From NCBI GenBank assembly GCA_020631735.1, contig CM036158.1, positions 84,269,914 to 84,333,913 on the forward strand: 64,000 bases of DNA, read 5' to 3'. Positions 35,111 through 47,685 of the stretch are shown here, in pieces. Under the pieces are notes generated by a model. That model did no database searches. It saw nothing but the letters and a program-made list of their open reading frames with translations, and had not been told where the DNA came from. Positions within the stretch are counted from its first letter, which is position 1; each line of letters starts with the position of its first letter. A program made the position numbers and the translations under genes. This stretch comes from Saccharum officinarum (Eukaryota; Streptophyta; Magnoliopsida; Poales; Poaceae).

Positions 35111-38100
35111 TGTCACACCCATTTAACGACCAAATGGAGTGTATACTCTTATGTGTGCCCAGAGATCAATCACACATAAGTTAACAAATTATAAAGGATA
35201 TATTATCACAAATGTTATTACATCACGATTAATAATACATAGTCTTTACACAAATGTAGCGGAAGTAAAATATAAAACTCTCATGGTAGCTCCATTCATA
35301 GACACATTGACTGGTTGACTGCAAGTCTAGTAATCTTCAGGGAAGTAGAAGTAGTCACTATTTGCACCATCTATTACCCATCCGGGATTTTTATCCAAGT
35401 AAGAAAAATAAACAAGCGTAAGTACATCTCATACTCAATAAGTGTAACATGGGGTTCATTAGGCTCAAAGGTATAACATTGGTTTATCAGCATGTAGCTT
35501 TTAATTAGCATTATTTCAGTATATCAATAATATCAAAATGTCTCAATGTAAACAATAAACTTATGATCCATGTGAAATGATTAACGAATAGCAAAAACAC
35601 ATTCATTATTAATGATCCACTATTCCATAAAGGTCCAAGGCCACCCGTGACCGTGAGCATGGCTGTTATAACAGTTTTACACTCTGCAGAGGTTGTACAC
35701 TTTCACTGTGAGTCGTGTCACCCATATGCCCGGGTTAATTACTCCCAAAACACTTCTAAGGTGAGCAGGCAGGGGAACACTATGAAGTCTTTCGAAGGTT
35801 TGTCTAACAAGTTAGGGCCATTAGATTTCACTCGGCAAACAGATGTAGAGCCCCCCTTCCAAATGGCACAATAACACGCAGCCTATACTCATAAGGACAG
35901 AGGCCGCACTATATCCGATTCGTCAAGCCATTCTTACGCCAAAAAGGAATACCACTAACAAGCTAGAAAAGGTCCTTCTATATGACTAAAGCCAGAGCCA
36001 TATAGCCCTCATAGTTATACTGTAAGTTCCGGATGTTCGCTTACAGATAAGTCCTTATGGAGAGTAACGAGAGCACCAAAATAATCCCCATGCTCTAGTC
36101 CCCTTTAAACAGTAATAAAAAGTCATCTTTTAATGTTTATTGCATATTCCATTAGTCAAATTATATGATCATAGTTCATGTTAAGCACTAGCAATACTAC
36201 TCCATGCAATATAATAGGCATCAAGGAATAAGATCAACACTAAGTCATTCTTAACAAGGAATATATATGTATAATGATATTATTTGCTTATTGTGAATAG
36301 GACAACAAGGATAATCCCATGCTATACTTGCCTTACTCAAACTAGTCCTAGTGATCTTGCTCGTAGAAAAACTCCTGATCTCCAACGAATTGCTCACCGT
36401 CTATACTCGATCAACAATAGCAACAACATTCATCCAGAACAATCATGCATAAACAGACAAGACTATAATTAGAACAGTACACCAATGATAATAATTTAAG
36501 ATAAAAAGTTTTTAAAATGAATCTACAACTCGCTAGGATCACACAGACGCAAAGATCACGAAAAACGGAGCTAAAACGTCAAAGTTACGAATTTACGAAG
36601 ATTTCCTATAGAAAAGTAATTACTTTAATTCAAACTCAAAAATAAAATGTCACAAACCTACTGAATAGTTCTACTAACATGTAGAGCTCGCAAATACAAA
36701 CCTAACGCAATTTGAACGGGTCAAATCGAAGTTAAAACGGATAAATTATGACTAAAACAAACTCAGTGGCATAACTGTAAATAAATGAAAATATATTTTG
36801 AATTGACTGAGATCAAACTATGCTTTCAAAAGAATAAAACGCGATTCGGGAATACGCCTTGGACTATGGGTTACATATTTAAAAAGCGCAGGGTCTCTTT
36901 AGCAAAACTTCCTGCCAAAACGGTATCGTCTAATCTCAGCCGTTGGATTTAAAACTAACGGCTCGGATTGGTTCGGATCGGTCGACGGTGGTTCTCCGGC
37001 CGGGAATGAGCTGCGACGGTGTAACACCCTAAAAATTTGAAAAGAAGAAAAATAGGGAAAAACATGATTTTTATATTTATTTTTGTGAAGCATGCAAAAT
37101 TTAGAATAAGAATAATTTTTATAAATTTAAAATCAAATATAAGGGTAGAAACATGTTTGTGCATTCATGCTGCTGCATTTGAAGTTTTGTATTGAGTGGT
37201 TTGATTTAAATTTGAATTTGATTTGAAAATCAGTTGAAAAAGAAAAAAAAAATTTCCTTTCTCCTCGCTTTCGGCCCGACAGCCCATTTCTTCACTGCAG
37301 CCCGCTTACCTCCCCGCGGCCTCCTTCTCCTCCTGGGCCGAGCCCGAGTCGCGGCCTGTTGGCCCAGCATCGCGCGCGCGCTCGCGTTCCGCAGCGGCCA
37401 CGTCATTCCGCCTTGAGTCGCTGACATGTGGGTCCTGCTTGTCGGTGTCTCTTCTCACCTTTCCTTCTTCTTCCTCCAGCGCTTTCCAAAAACGGACACC
37501 GTCGCCTTCCTCTTTCTCCGATCCGAAGCCGCCGCAAATCTCCGCGCCTTCCTTGTTTCCTCGCGCCTCCGGACTATAAAAACGGAGCCCCCGCATGATT
37601 CCGCCCCATCCCAACCCTTTTGGAGCAGCCGCAATCGCCTAGCGCCGCCACCGTCGAAGCACCGCCTCCACCGTCCGCCCCTTCAAGCCGCACGCGCTCC
37701 TTGCTTCATCCCCGGCCACGATTCTGCCCTAGGTGAGTTCGCGTTGAAGTTATCTACCTGCCGGTACCTTTGCTTTGTGATTTCGTGCACCACAGAGCGA
37801 GTTAGGCTCCACCCGGCCATGGCGCCGCCGCGGGAAGCTCGCCGTCGGCTGATTCCGACCGGAGCGCCGCCGGTTACTTCCTTGATCCGATCTGGACCGT
37901 CCGATTTGAATCCAACGGATGTAAATAGAAGTTACCGGTTCGGCTGCACAAATTGCTAAAGAGTCCCTGAAGTTTTTAAGTATAGAACCCGCAGTCCTAA
38001 AACGTAAAGCTCAGAGTACGTTTTGATCTGTTGAAAGCGTATTTCGTCTCGGTAATTGAAAAATACGTTTTCTGATATTTACAGTTTTGCCATTCAGATT

Positions 38101-40590
38101 GTTTTAGTTGTAGAATTTTCGTTTTAACTCCGATTTGGTCCATTCAAATTGCGTTAGATTCGTATTTGCGAGCTCTACATGAAGATAGAACTGTACAGTA
38201 GGTTTGAGATAATTTATTTTCAAGTTTATATTAAAGTATTTATTTTTCTTTAGGAAATCTTTGGAAATTCATAACTTTGTCGTTTTAGTTCCGATTTTCG
38301 TGATCTTCGCGTCTGTGTGATCCTAGCAAGTTGTAGATTCATTTTAAAGACTTTTTATTTTATTTTCTTACTGTTGGTGTATTGTTCTAATTATAATCTT
38401 GTTTGTCAATGCATGATTGCCTCTGGATGTGTGTTGTTGATAATGGTTGATCGAGTATAGACGGTGAGAAATTCGTTGGAGATCAAGAGTTTTACTACGA
38501 GCAAGATCTTCAGGACCAGTTCGAGCAAGGCAAGTATAGCATGGGATTATCCTTGTTGTCCTATTCACCATATGCAATTAATATCATTATGCATTTAATT
38601 CCTTGTTAAGGATGACTTAGCGATTGATCCTTTACCTTGGTACCCATTATATTGCATTGAGTAGTTTGGCTAGTGCTTAAACATGGACTATGATCATGTA
38701 ATTTGACTAATGGAATATGCAATAAACATTAAAAGATGATTTTATTACTGTTTAAGGGTACTAGAGCATGGGGTTACTTTGGTGCTCTTGTTACTCTCCA
38801 TAAGGACTCATCTATAAGCGACAATCCGGGATTTACAGTACAACTGTGGGGGCTATATGGCTCTGGCTTTAGTCATATAGAAGGACCTTTTCTAGCTTGT
38901 TAGAGGTATTCCTTTATGGCGTAAGAATGGCTTGACGAATCGGGTATAGTGCGGCCTCTGTCCTCATGTGTATAGGCTGCGTGTTATTGTGCCATCAGGA
39001 AGGGGGGCTCTACATCTGTTTGCCGAGTGAAATCTAATGACCCTAACTTGTTAGACGAACCTTCGAAAGACTTCATAGTGTTTACCCTGCCTGCTCACCT
39101 TGGTAGTGTTTTGGGAGTAATTAACCCGGGCATTTGGGTAACACGACTCACAGTGAAAGTGTACAATCTCTGCAGAGTGTAAAACTGTTATAACAGCCGT
39201 GCTCACGGTTACGAGTGGCCTTGGACCCTTATGGAATAGTTGAATAATTGTTTATGATTATGTTTTTGTTATTCATTAATCATTTCACATGGATCATATG
39301 TTTAATGTTTATATTAAGACATTTTGATGCTATTGTTATGCTAAAATCATGCTAACTAAAAGCTACATGCTGATAAACCAATGAATATGCCTTTTTGAGC
39401 CTCATGAACCCCATGTTACACTTGTTGAGTACGAGATGTACTTACGCTTGTTTATTTCTTTTACTTGGATAAAAATCCCGGATGGGTAACAGATGGAGGT
39501 AATAGTGAATACTACGCCTACTTCCCTGAAGATTACTAGTCTTGCTGTCAACCAGTCAATGTACCTGTGACTGGAGCTACCACGAGAGATTTTTATTTAT
39601 ACTTCCGCTACGTTTGTGTTAAGACTATGTGTTTAAATATCGTGATGTAATAACATTTGTGATGATACTTCTGTTATAATTTGTGAGCTTATGTGTGATT
39701 GATCTCTGGGCGCACATAAGGGTATGCATTCCATTTGGTCGATAAATGGGTGTGACAGACGGCGATGTCCGCGGCGGCGCCATCGCCGAAGAGTGCAATC
39801 TCACGATTTACCGCGTTACCTCGCGAAAGAAGGACACTGGGATGAAGTAGAGAACAAGGCGAGCTCACCAAGGTAGAATACGAAGGCGGAGCTGACCCGA
39901 AGACGATGCGGTGCTCGAGATGGTGGACGGTTCCATCGGTGATTCGAGCGGAGCCTCCTCGGGATGGCTTCGGTGCTTCACTTCGAGATGGGATGGAGTG
40001 GAGGGATGCGCGAGCTCGTTTTTATAGCCCGAAGGCGGTTCCAAGAAAGGAAAGAGAAGGATTTAGAAGGGAGGATTCGATCGGTGGCTATGATGGAAAG
40101 AAATCTGACTCACGTCGTGGGAAGGAAGAAGACGTCACCTGATAGATGGGGTCACGGTGTCAGCGACACAAGAGAGAACGCGGCGCGAAGCAGGCGGCAG
40201 CGCGCAAGCTGGGCTACCGGGCTCGGCCCAAGGCGGGGAAACGGGGAAAACGGAAGACAGCCCACGCGTGCGGGAGTGAGTGGCCTCGCGCGGTGGTGGG
40301 CTGTGAGCTTCACAGAATGAAAGTCGGGGAGAGAAGGAATTCCCTTTTTTTTGCTTTTCAAATATTTCAAAGCATTTTCAAATGATTTTGAATCCTATTT
40401 TGAATTTGAATCAAACCACTCAATACCAAAAATTCAAATGCAACAGCATGAGTGCACAAACATGTAGCTACCCTTATATTTGATTTTAAGTTAATAAAAA
40501 TTATTATTACTCTAAATTTGTATGCTCACAAAATTGTATAAAAATCATATTTACCTACTTTTTAATATCCCAAAATTTTAGGGTGTTACA
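35111..40590 (-). mobile_element. Solo LTR C1 in the Athila integrase, itself interrupted by C2
   Basis: It starts TGTCACACCC at 35111 and ends GGGTGTTACA at 40590. The 5-bp duplication GGCAG flanks it (35106-35110 and 40591-40595). Without C2 and its duplication the LTR is 2737 bp, the length of other family members. No internal sequence is present, so recombination between the two LTRs has already removed the body. Removing it restores the integrase frame. A TATA box (reverse complement of TTTTTATAG near 40020) is visible. Confidence 0.95.
37020..39757 (+). mobile_element. Solo LTR C2 nested in C1 (2738 bp)
   Basis: It runs from TGTAACACCC to GGGTGTGACA in plus orientation, opposite to C1. 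The duplication GACGG is at 37015-37019 and 39758-39762. GACTATAAAAACGG near 37571 is the TATA box. Its 3' end closely resembles the reverse complement of the LTR at 61734-64000, so both stem from the same recently active subfamily. The 177-codon ORF at 37426-37959 spans the GC-rich transcription-start region and is not called. Confidence 0.95.
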
Positions 40591-40595
40591 GGCAG

Positions 40596-41428
40596 TTAAC
40601 TATGTATCCAAGTGGGTAGAAGCCATGCCATGCAAGAATGCTGATGCAAGACATTCCAAGAAGATGTTTAAAGAAATAATATTCTCAAGGTTTGGAATGC
40701 CAAGGATGGTGATTAGCGATGGAGGAACACATTTCACTGACAAGAAGTTTCACTTATATTTGAAAGATCATGAAATTCGTCACAACATCGCTACACCATA
40801 TCATCCTCAGACAAGTGGCCAGGCAGAGACATCAAATAAGCAGATCAAGAATATTCTACAGAAGACGGTAGATGAGATGGGAACCACATGGAAAGATCAT
40901 TTACTAGAGGCACTTTGGGCTTACCGGACTACCTACAAGACACCATTTGGTATGTCACCATACCAATTGGTGTATGGAAAGACCTGTCATCTACCTGTGG
41001 AGCTAGAACACAAGGCTCATTGGGCTATCAAGCGTTGGAACATGGATTTTGAAGCTACAAGAGAAAAGAGAAAGATGCAAATATTAGAGCTAGAAGAATG
41101 GAGAGAAAGAGCTTATCATAGTTCAAAGCTTTATAAAGAAAGAACCAAGAGATGGCATAATAAGAGAATCAAGAAGGAGTTTGCACCCTGAGACAAGGTA
41201 TTACTTTTTAATTCTAGGGTCAAATTATTTGGACATGAAAAATTACAGAGCAAATGGGAAAGACCATTTATGGTGGTAAATGCATCATCGCATGGAGCGG
41301 TAACTCTATGCACAGACGAAGGTACATTATTTAAGGTAAATGGCCAACATTGCAAGATCTTTCTAGAACCTATTAGACCCTCTGAGGTAGTTGATGAATT
41401 AGATTTTATTATTTTGCCTCAATATTAG
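40596..41428 (+). pseudogene. Athila-like integrase, second part
   Basis: It continues the integrase in frame after removal of C1: [17 protein letters not shown], the second catalytic Asp in VISDGGTHF, and the catalytic Glu in [16 protein letters not shown]. The conserved [20 protein letters not shown] segment follows. A TGA near 41189 falls where Gly (GGA) is expected before DKVLLFNSR. The frame then runs to a natural-looking stop at 41426-41428. It does the DNA-joining step of element insertion; here it is inactivated by C1 and by the stop. Confidence 0.88.
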
Positions 41429-41816
41429 ATATCCTTTTTTTCGTTACGAGAAAATATGTGAAATAATACTCATCAGGTAGTAAATAATAATAGAATACAC
41501 CGCGCATGAGATCACCCTGAGGGGATGACCTATGAGGCCGGCCGGCTAGGCCTGTTGCCTCCCGGCCACCCACCTCCTTGTCCCCCCTCGTCTCGATCCT
41601 TGTCAGTCTTCTACACCCTTTCTCGTCCAAATCCCATAGATTTAACTGACAAATCACATATTCTTCCATACAGATCCATTACTCCCTAGAACTTGACCCA
41701 TTCTGCAAGCCGAACCCTCATATAAATACATACCCATGTCTCCTTCAACCACATCCTATTCAAGCCTCCTCTCCTCTCCTTAGAGAAATTCTGCTCCTTT
41801 CCATCTCCAAGCTCCA
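41429..41816 (+). promoter_or_regulatory. Intergenic region with TATA box before the Athila third ORF
   Basis: This 0.39-kb stretch follows the pol stop. It includes ATATAAATA at 41720-41728, about 95 bases before the ATG at 41817, and then a pyrimidine-rich stretch (CCTCCTCTCCTCTCCTT), as in many plant 5' untranslated leaders. The layout suggests an independent promoter for the downstream ORF. This is inference from sequence only. Confidence 0.5.
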
Positions 41817-42320
41817 ATGGCTGAAAATAAGATCGTTGTCTACAGATTTGACCTCAAGCAGATCTAGTCGAAGGAAGAAGCTCTGGCCATCGTCCCTGTG
41901 CTAGATCCTAAGACTCTCACTGTCATCCCACCAAAGCAGCTGGTGACAGTTCCTCCACGTCGTCATTATGAGCAAGCTTATTTTGCTCAAGCTTGCTAGC
42001 CTGCTCTCCCATCACCTCCTACAAAGCTGCTCCTAAAAGGCCCGAAAGTCGCTATCCCTCAAGGCATCAAGTTGCTACCTACTACAGATAATGGGAAGCT
42101 CATCAAGGTGGCTATCAATAGATTTGGGGATGTGACTTGTGCAAAGTACACTACCTCTCTTGTCTCCCTTGATGGAATCTGTGCACCTCCTGGCCAAGTC
42201 AAGTATGTTGCTCCAAGAGAAACTAGCAAGAGATTTGCTGCACCCTAGATTGAGAGAGAAGCAAAGCATCCTAGGATGACCATGGCTATGATGGAAGAAA
42301 AGTTTAATGCTCTCAACCAA
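41817..42320 (+). pseudogene. Athila third ORF, first part (before the CACTA insertion)
   Basis: The ATG at 41817 starts MAENKIVVYRFDLKQI and the frame stays interpretable to 42320 with three TAG codons. Wording such as PKTLTVIPPKQLVTVPPRRH and KVAIPQGIKLLPT is not from any family I recognise. The frame continues exactly at 52391 after removal of the CACTA element and its CAA duplication, ending in a lysine-rich coiled-coil-like tail. Position after integrase is where Athila elements keep an env-like ORF, but I see no signal peptide or membrane segment in this part. A captured host gene is the alternative. About 215 codons in all. Confidence 0.6.
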
Positions 42321-42339
42321 CACTAGTACAGAGACGGGC

Positions 42340-42560
42340 TTTACTCCCGGTGGGGAACCCCCTCTAGTCCCGGTTCCCCACCCGGGAGCAAGCATCCGGG
42401 ACTAAAGGGGGGTCCTTTAGTCCCGGGTGAGGAACCGGGACTAAAGGAGGACCTTTAGTCCCGGTGGGTAACACCAACCGGGACTAAAGGTGCCTCCTGA
42501 CATGCCACGATGGCCAGCACCTTTAATCCCGGTTGGTAATACGAACCGGGACTAAAGGTT
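42340..42560. repeat. Left subterminal repeat block of the CACTA element
   Basis: Repeated CTTTAGTCCCGG and CCGGGACTAAAGG motifs, arranged as inverted pairs around short loops. In En/Spm-type elements such subterminal motifs are the binding sites for element-encoded proteins that bring the ends together. That role is known for the superfamily and inferred here. Confidence 0.9.
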
Positions 42561-42711
42561 TTTTTTTTCTTTTCTTTTCATTTTTTTGTTTTCTTTTCAA
42601 AATAGGTTTTCGAAGTCGTATTGTACGCTGCTAATTATACATTTATACGCGCATATAGTATGTTTCGGTTCAAGCACAATGAACGTATTAAATCACACAA
42701 TTCAAGCATAG

Positions 42712-42852
<141 letters not shown>

Positions 42853-42976
42853 TGCATCATATATATATTTACATGCATGCATGCATATGTGTATTTTACA
42901 TTATATTATTTCATGTGCATATATTACAAAAGATTGCATTATAGTTGTTGTGACATAACGAGTTTCTTCTCATCCT

Positions 42977-45900
42977 CTAGCTTGGCTTCAATGGCAGTGT
43001 TGGGTCGAAGTAGAACTCGCCCTTGGAATCGATGACCTGCTCATTAAAAAATCCGGCTATAGACTCTTGAATTGCTTTGATTTGGTCTTGCCGTATGACC
43101 TTTTCCTCCAACCATCGAGTCTACAGGTTTGAATTAAAGGAAAATAAATTAATATATGTACATATATATATAAAGACATAGTAACACAATCAATAATAAT
43201 AATTAAATGAATATATAGTGTATTTTTAACGTACTTTGAGTCTCTCTGTAGGAGTTCTTTGGGAGACCACCTTGATAAACTTGCAAACATAGTAACCACA
43301 GTAGTTGTTCCCCTGTTCCTGCCTCAGACACCACTTTACGAGAAAAAGATTTGTCATCCAATCTGGTGATCCGGTGAAAGCTATATGTTTAATTAATAAA
43401 GATGATGCGATTCAGGGGACTTACTTTCAATGGGATTACATTCAGTGGCGCTTTGCATTTTTCCATGTGTTGCTTCTCAATAAAGGTTTTCCAAACACTG
43501 CCCAATAAAAAATTTGCCACATCATTAGATATAGTTAATCATCATGTTTGTGTGTATATATAGTTGCTAGAGATCCCGAAATTACCTCTGGATAATATCT
43601 ATCATATCTTGGTAGTCTTGTTGTGGTTTTCTCATCGAGTCATAGATTATCAAGTGACTTTTCACTAGATCGATGTCCATCAATATCCAGTGATTGCTGC
43701 ATATGTTTATAGGATATAACGCATAACACTCATTAATTAACTAGAATCAACATATGAGCCATTAAGGCTATGATCGACATGATTAACACTCACTTGAAGT
43801 TATAGGGAAAGAGTATATCCTTCTTGTGGCGTTGGTTCACTAAGAAGTTCATGAGGTTACTCTCTGACTCAGACTTCCAATTAGTCATTGGAGTAATTGG
43901 GTCTTTGAATACTATATGGGGATCAACAAAACCAATTTCATTGCATCCTTCCTTTCTGAGCTCTGTCATTGTAAATCTACATATATATAGTACTTGTTAG
44001 GATAATTTATATGCATATACACACATATGATGAGTTTAATAATAGATCGAAAGAATTATTACTTACAGGCAATAGCAGCTAATGATAACTTTGTCCAGAG
44101 AGGTCAGGTGGCATAGTTGATGAAATTCTGCAAAGTCAACATACATAACATCATCGCCACGAAACCAATGTTCGTCTCTAATTCTGACACCAACGCAGAA
44201 GTCTCCACTGGTAGACGCCTGCATGTACCACTTGTTTAGCAGGTACATTTGCGTCCCCAGATCAGATAAGGCTTGAGGGTTGTATAGACTCTGGCCTAGT
44301 ATAAATTTTTTCTTCCAAATATCAACCTCCGCCGCACTCTCAATGTTTCCATCACCAAACATCTGGTAAAGGTCGAGACCAGTCTCATCAAGAAATTCAC
44401 CAAGGTGATCCAAATCGACATCCGGAGGTATGTTTGCCTGATGCATTAATCCTAAATTCGAACCATATTCATTACCAACAACTAGCGGGGGGATTGATTG
44501 GTGCGCTTGTTGTCCGAGTTGGGCAACTCCTTTCCCTGCCCGCTTCTTTTTCTGTGCCGCCTCAATTGACTTGGTGAGAGTGCGGTCATAGTCTGATAAC
44601 GTTGATTTGGACGGCTTACGAGATTCCCGCTGTTGATGCTGGTAAGAAGTCACCTTTTTTCTTAAAATATCCGGAGCTACGAAGAAGTACAGTTTCTCTG
44701 GGTTTCTCCTTGCTTCTTGATTCATTTTAAGTTTGTCATAGAATCTAGACATGTCTTTTTTATATGCATCAGTTCCTTCTTCCTTCTCTTCAGATATTAT
44801 TTTGGGAATAGCCCTTGGTTTCACGGTGGCTTTCTTTGCAGGCGGGGACTGGTTCTTCGTTTGAGGGGCTGGCCTCTTGCTAGGCTTCTTGGTAGGCGGG
44901 GGCGGGGGAGGCGTTGGAGACCTCCTTGGAGGTGTTGGCAGCGGCGTTGGAGACCTCCTTGGAGGTGGCGGCTGCGGCGTTGGAGACCTCCTTGTAGAGG
45001 GTGTGGATGCAGCCTCGTCTTCCAACATAATGTCATCGTACAGAGCACTATGATGATCTGGCGATTGAACAATTGGATTTAGGTTGGGGGAGGATCTGCT
45101 ACAAAAAAAGGAATGACATATTATTATGAGCAGATTGTTAATTATTTAAGCCAATACAAATTAATGATGTAGTGTTTTCATCCGCACGTACCTATGGTGA
45201 GGTAGTTCAGGAGGAGGTGGAGCCGACATCCCTGGAATGATGATGTAGCGCTTGCGCCATAGAATGAATGTCTTCTCCGCTTCTCCTAGAGTCTTCTCAC
45301 CATCACCTCCAGGAATATCAAGAGGCAAATCACTAAAACCTTTTTCAGCTTTATCTACCGAGATGGTGGCATATCCTTCTTGGATTATATTCCCATGAAT
45401 CCTTGGTGTCTTGGTTCGGTCGATAGGATTAACAAGACCGATAGCCACCTTGATTGTGGAATTCTCCTTCGGAATGTGTAGCTCACACGTTGTACAAGGT
45501 TCAGTGACGTCATCCACAGGGAAGTGCAGTCCTGTGTCCCCTTGATTTGGTATCTCCGTGGAAGCGCAGCTGCTTTTCAACTGAACAGATTGGCTAATGT
45601 TGATTCCTGGCTCTGATGCCTGCTTGCTTGCACTCACTGCTATTTGCACTTGCCTTTTGATTTCCTCCTGCATTCTCGCTTCAAGGTTTTTTTCCCGCTC
45701 CTGTGCTTCACGCACCGCTTCCTCCAACCTCTGGAGCCGTTGTGCCTCTTCTTCCTTCTTTCTCTGGCGACTTCTGTAGGAAGGTCTGTCCTGAGGGAAT
45801 CCATGCACAAATTTCATTTTATTCGGCCCCCCCGGTTCTCCTGTATCCACATTGAACTCCGAGATGATGAAGCGACCCTCCAATGGCTTTTTGGGACCTC

Positions 45901-46204
45901 GAACATTTTTACTCTTCGTTGTAGTTGTTGATGTCGATCCAGAGGGCTACAAAACATAAACATTATTTTTAATGTCATGAGCACACATAAGACATATGAT
46001 AATATATATATATAGCTAATAATAAAAAATATATACTTGGCCAATATGTTGTTGCTCATTTTGTTCAAGAGCTAAGTACTGACTCCCGTCATCTACATCC
46101 TCTTGCACGTTATTTTTAGCACCATCATCGCCGGCAACTTGAGTGCCAGTGTTGATCAAATTCATCATCAACTCCTCCTCATCCATATTTCTCGGGTTGG
46201 CCAT
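42977..46204 (-). CDS. CACTA-encoded Ulp1-like cysteine protease gene (eight inferred exons)
   Basis: Inferred exons, 5' to 3' on the minus strand: 46037-46204, 45192-45946, 44067-45098, 43794-43976, 43586-43696, 43425-43497, 43235-43380, 42977-43120. All have GT donors and AG acceptors. The N-terminus is acidic ([14 protein letters not shown]). Exon 2 has a Glu/Arg coiled coil, then a beta-rich domain ([19 protein letters not shown]) like the DUF8039 type. Exon 3 has proline-rich repeats ([10 protein letters not shown]). Exons 4-8 resemble the C-terminal Ulp1/SUMO-protease fold: catalytic His in [10 protein letters not shown], Asp in IIYDSM, Cys in [13 protein letters not shown], and FYFDPTLP near the end. 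Phases agree for all joins except exon 6 to 7, which is one base out, so either a different splice site is used or the gene carries a frameshift. Such genes are common second ORFs in grass CACTA elements; their role in transposition is unclear. Confidence 0.78.
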
Positions 46205-46659
46205 CTAGCTTCAAAAAACAAAACCAATATATAGTACGTCAACCATGTAGTCATTCATCATATGAGAAAAGTCTATGTTAATAATATAAGTATAAGTCAT
46301 TATGAAATGTAAGTATATGTGTCTTATTGCTCATATAGCCATTACTATTTCCGAAATGATAAGAATTTATTTTCTTCTTCTACAGGCGATCTCTGATGCT
46401 ATTATATAAAGTTTGAAGATAGTCTTCCCGGAAAAAAATATGTAATGCTCATATTACTTTAGCAACATTAATATATTATATCTGTATATTCAAAGTTCAC
46501 AAATGAAGAAACATGTGATATTTTTGATAAACTAAAAAACGCTTAGTTTACAAACTGGGTATCAAAATTGAGTTCCTATTTGACCATTATATATCCTACA
46601 ACAAATCCTTCAAAAAAAACCCTACATGAATATATTTGGATAAAATTTCGTTAACAAAC

Positions 46660-46947
46660 ATTGATCTATGTCCTCGGTGGAGGGCCTCGGGCGCGGAGGA
46701 GGGCGCGGTGGAGGGCCTCGGGCGCGGAGGAGGGCGAGGGCGCGGTGGAGGCCTCGGGCGCGGAGGAGGGCGCGGTGGAGAGCCACGGGCGCGGAGGAGG
46801 GGCACGGGCGCACGCGGTGGAGGCCGCACGAGGAAGAAGACGGCGGCGCCGGTGTCACGGAAGACGAACGGACGCGGTGCGAGGAGAAGAGGGCGGCGGT
46901 GTTCGACGAGGAAGAAGACGAGCGGATCGATCTGCCAGGCGCCGGAG
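46660..46947 (-). other. GC-rich repetitive leader upstream of the Ulp1-like gene
   Basis: Tandem GAGGGCGCGGTGGAGG-like and GGCGCGGAGGAGGG-like units give Gly/Arg/Pro-rich open frames on both strands, none with a recognisable domain. By position it is the 5' untranslated/promoter-proximal DNA of the Ulp1-like gene. The AT-rich stretch 46205-46659 next to it shows nothing. Confidence 0.55.
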
Positions 46948-46956
46948 GTTATATAG
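46948..46956 (-). promoter_or_regulatory. Candidate TATA box for the Ulp1-like gene
   Basis: The reverse complement is CTATATAAC, about 20 bases downstream (minus strand) of the internal subterminal-type repeat block. The right end of the element has the same arrangement, with TTTATAAAT at 52049-52057. Confidence 0.55.
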
Positions 46957-46964
46957 CAGAGGAG

Positions 46965-47260
46965 AATTACTCCCGGTTCCAGCCACCAACCGGGAGTAAA
47001 AACCCTTTACTCCCGGTGCGTATTACCAACCGGGAGTAAAGGTACCTTTACTCCCGGTGCGTGTTACCAACCGGGAGTAAAGGTATACCTTTACTCCCGG
47101 TGCGTGTTACCAACCGGGAGTAAGGTATACCTTTACTCCCGGTTGGTAACACGCACCGGGAGTAAAGGCTTTTTTTGGCGGGCCACGAAACTGCAGCCCA
47201 CCTTTACTCCCGGGTGGGCTTCCCACCCGGGAGTAAAGGTGGCCTGCAGTTTCGTTTCCC
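46965..47260. repeat. Internal block of CACTA subterminal-type repeats
   Basis: Repeated inverted pairs of CTTTACTCCCGG and CCGGGAGTAAAGG with GTTGGTAACACGCACC-type loops, more than 4 kb from either end of the element. They differ from most terminal copies by G for C (GGGAGTAAA against GGGACTAAA), although the right end also has some GGGAGTAAA copies. They lie directly upstream of the TATA box of the second gene. Confidence 0.9.
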
Positions 47261-47685
47261 GCCTGTTTTAAGGAATAGTCTTGTTAAATACAATAGAAAT
47301 GCAATAGTTTTTATTAAATACATAGTAAATTAAATAAAAGGCATAAAATTATTTTGTTAAAAATATGAATTTTATTTTTGTTTATTGCACATAGGAAAAA
47401 TCGATAACCTAACTTTTTTATTTTTTGTTAGAATTATGAAACATAATGTAACTAATATTTATTATTTCGTTAATGCAAAATGTATTGTTTAATTAAAATT
47501 ATTAAAATTATTGGTTTTGGACAGGAAATTTGTTTTCACATCATTTTAACGTTAATATTTTAATATTTCATCACTCAGTAACCAAATCAAACATTGATTT
47601 AATTTGAAACATGACATAATAAACATCTGAATTCACAATTATTACATAATATCTCAAACACACACTATATTAAATCACTATATCA
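47261..47685. other. AT-rich intergenic DNA inside the CACTA element
   Basis: It separates the internal repeat block from the 3' end of the TNP2 gene. I see no frame, repeat or terminal-repeat remnant in it. Confidence 0.6.

Noticed and set aside
37426..37959. 177-codon ORF in solo LTR C2
   Set aside because: Spans the TATA/leader region of an LTR; not kept in the equivalent region of other LTRs.
46596..47039. Gly/Arg/Pro-rich frames upstream of the CACTA Ulp1-like gene
   Set aside because: Low-complexity GC-rich repeats open in several frames and both strands; codons are not distinguishable from repeat drift.
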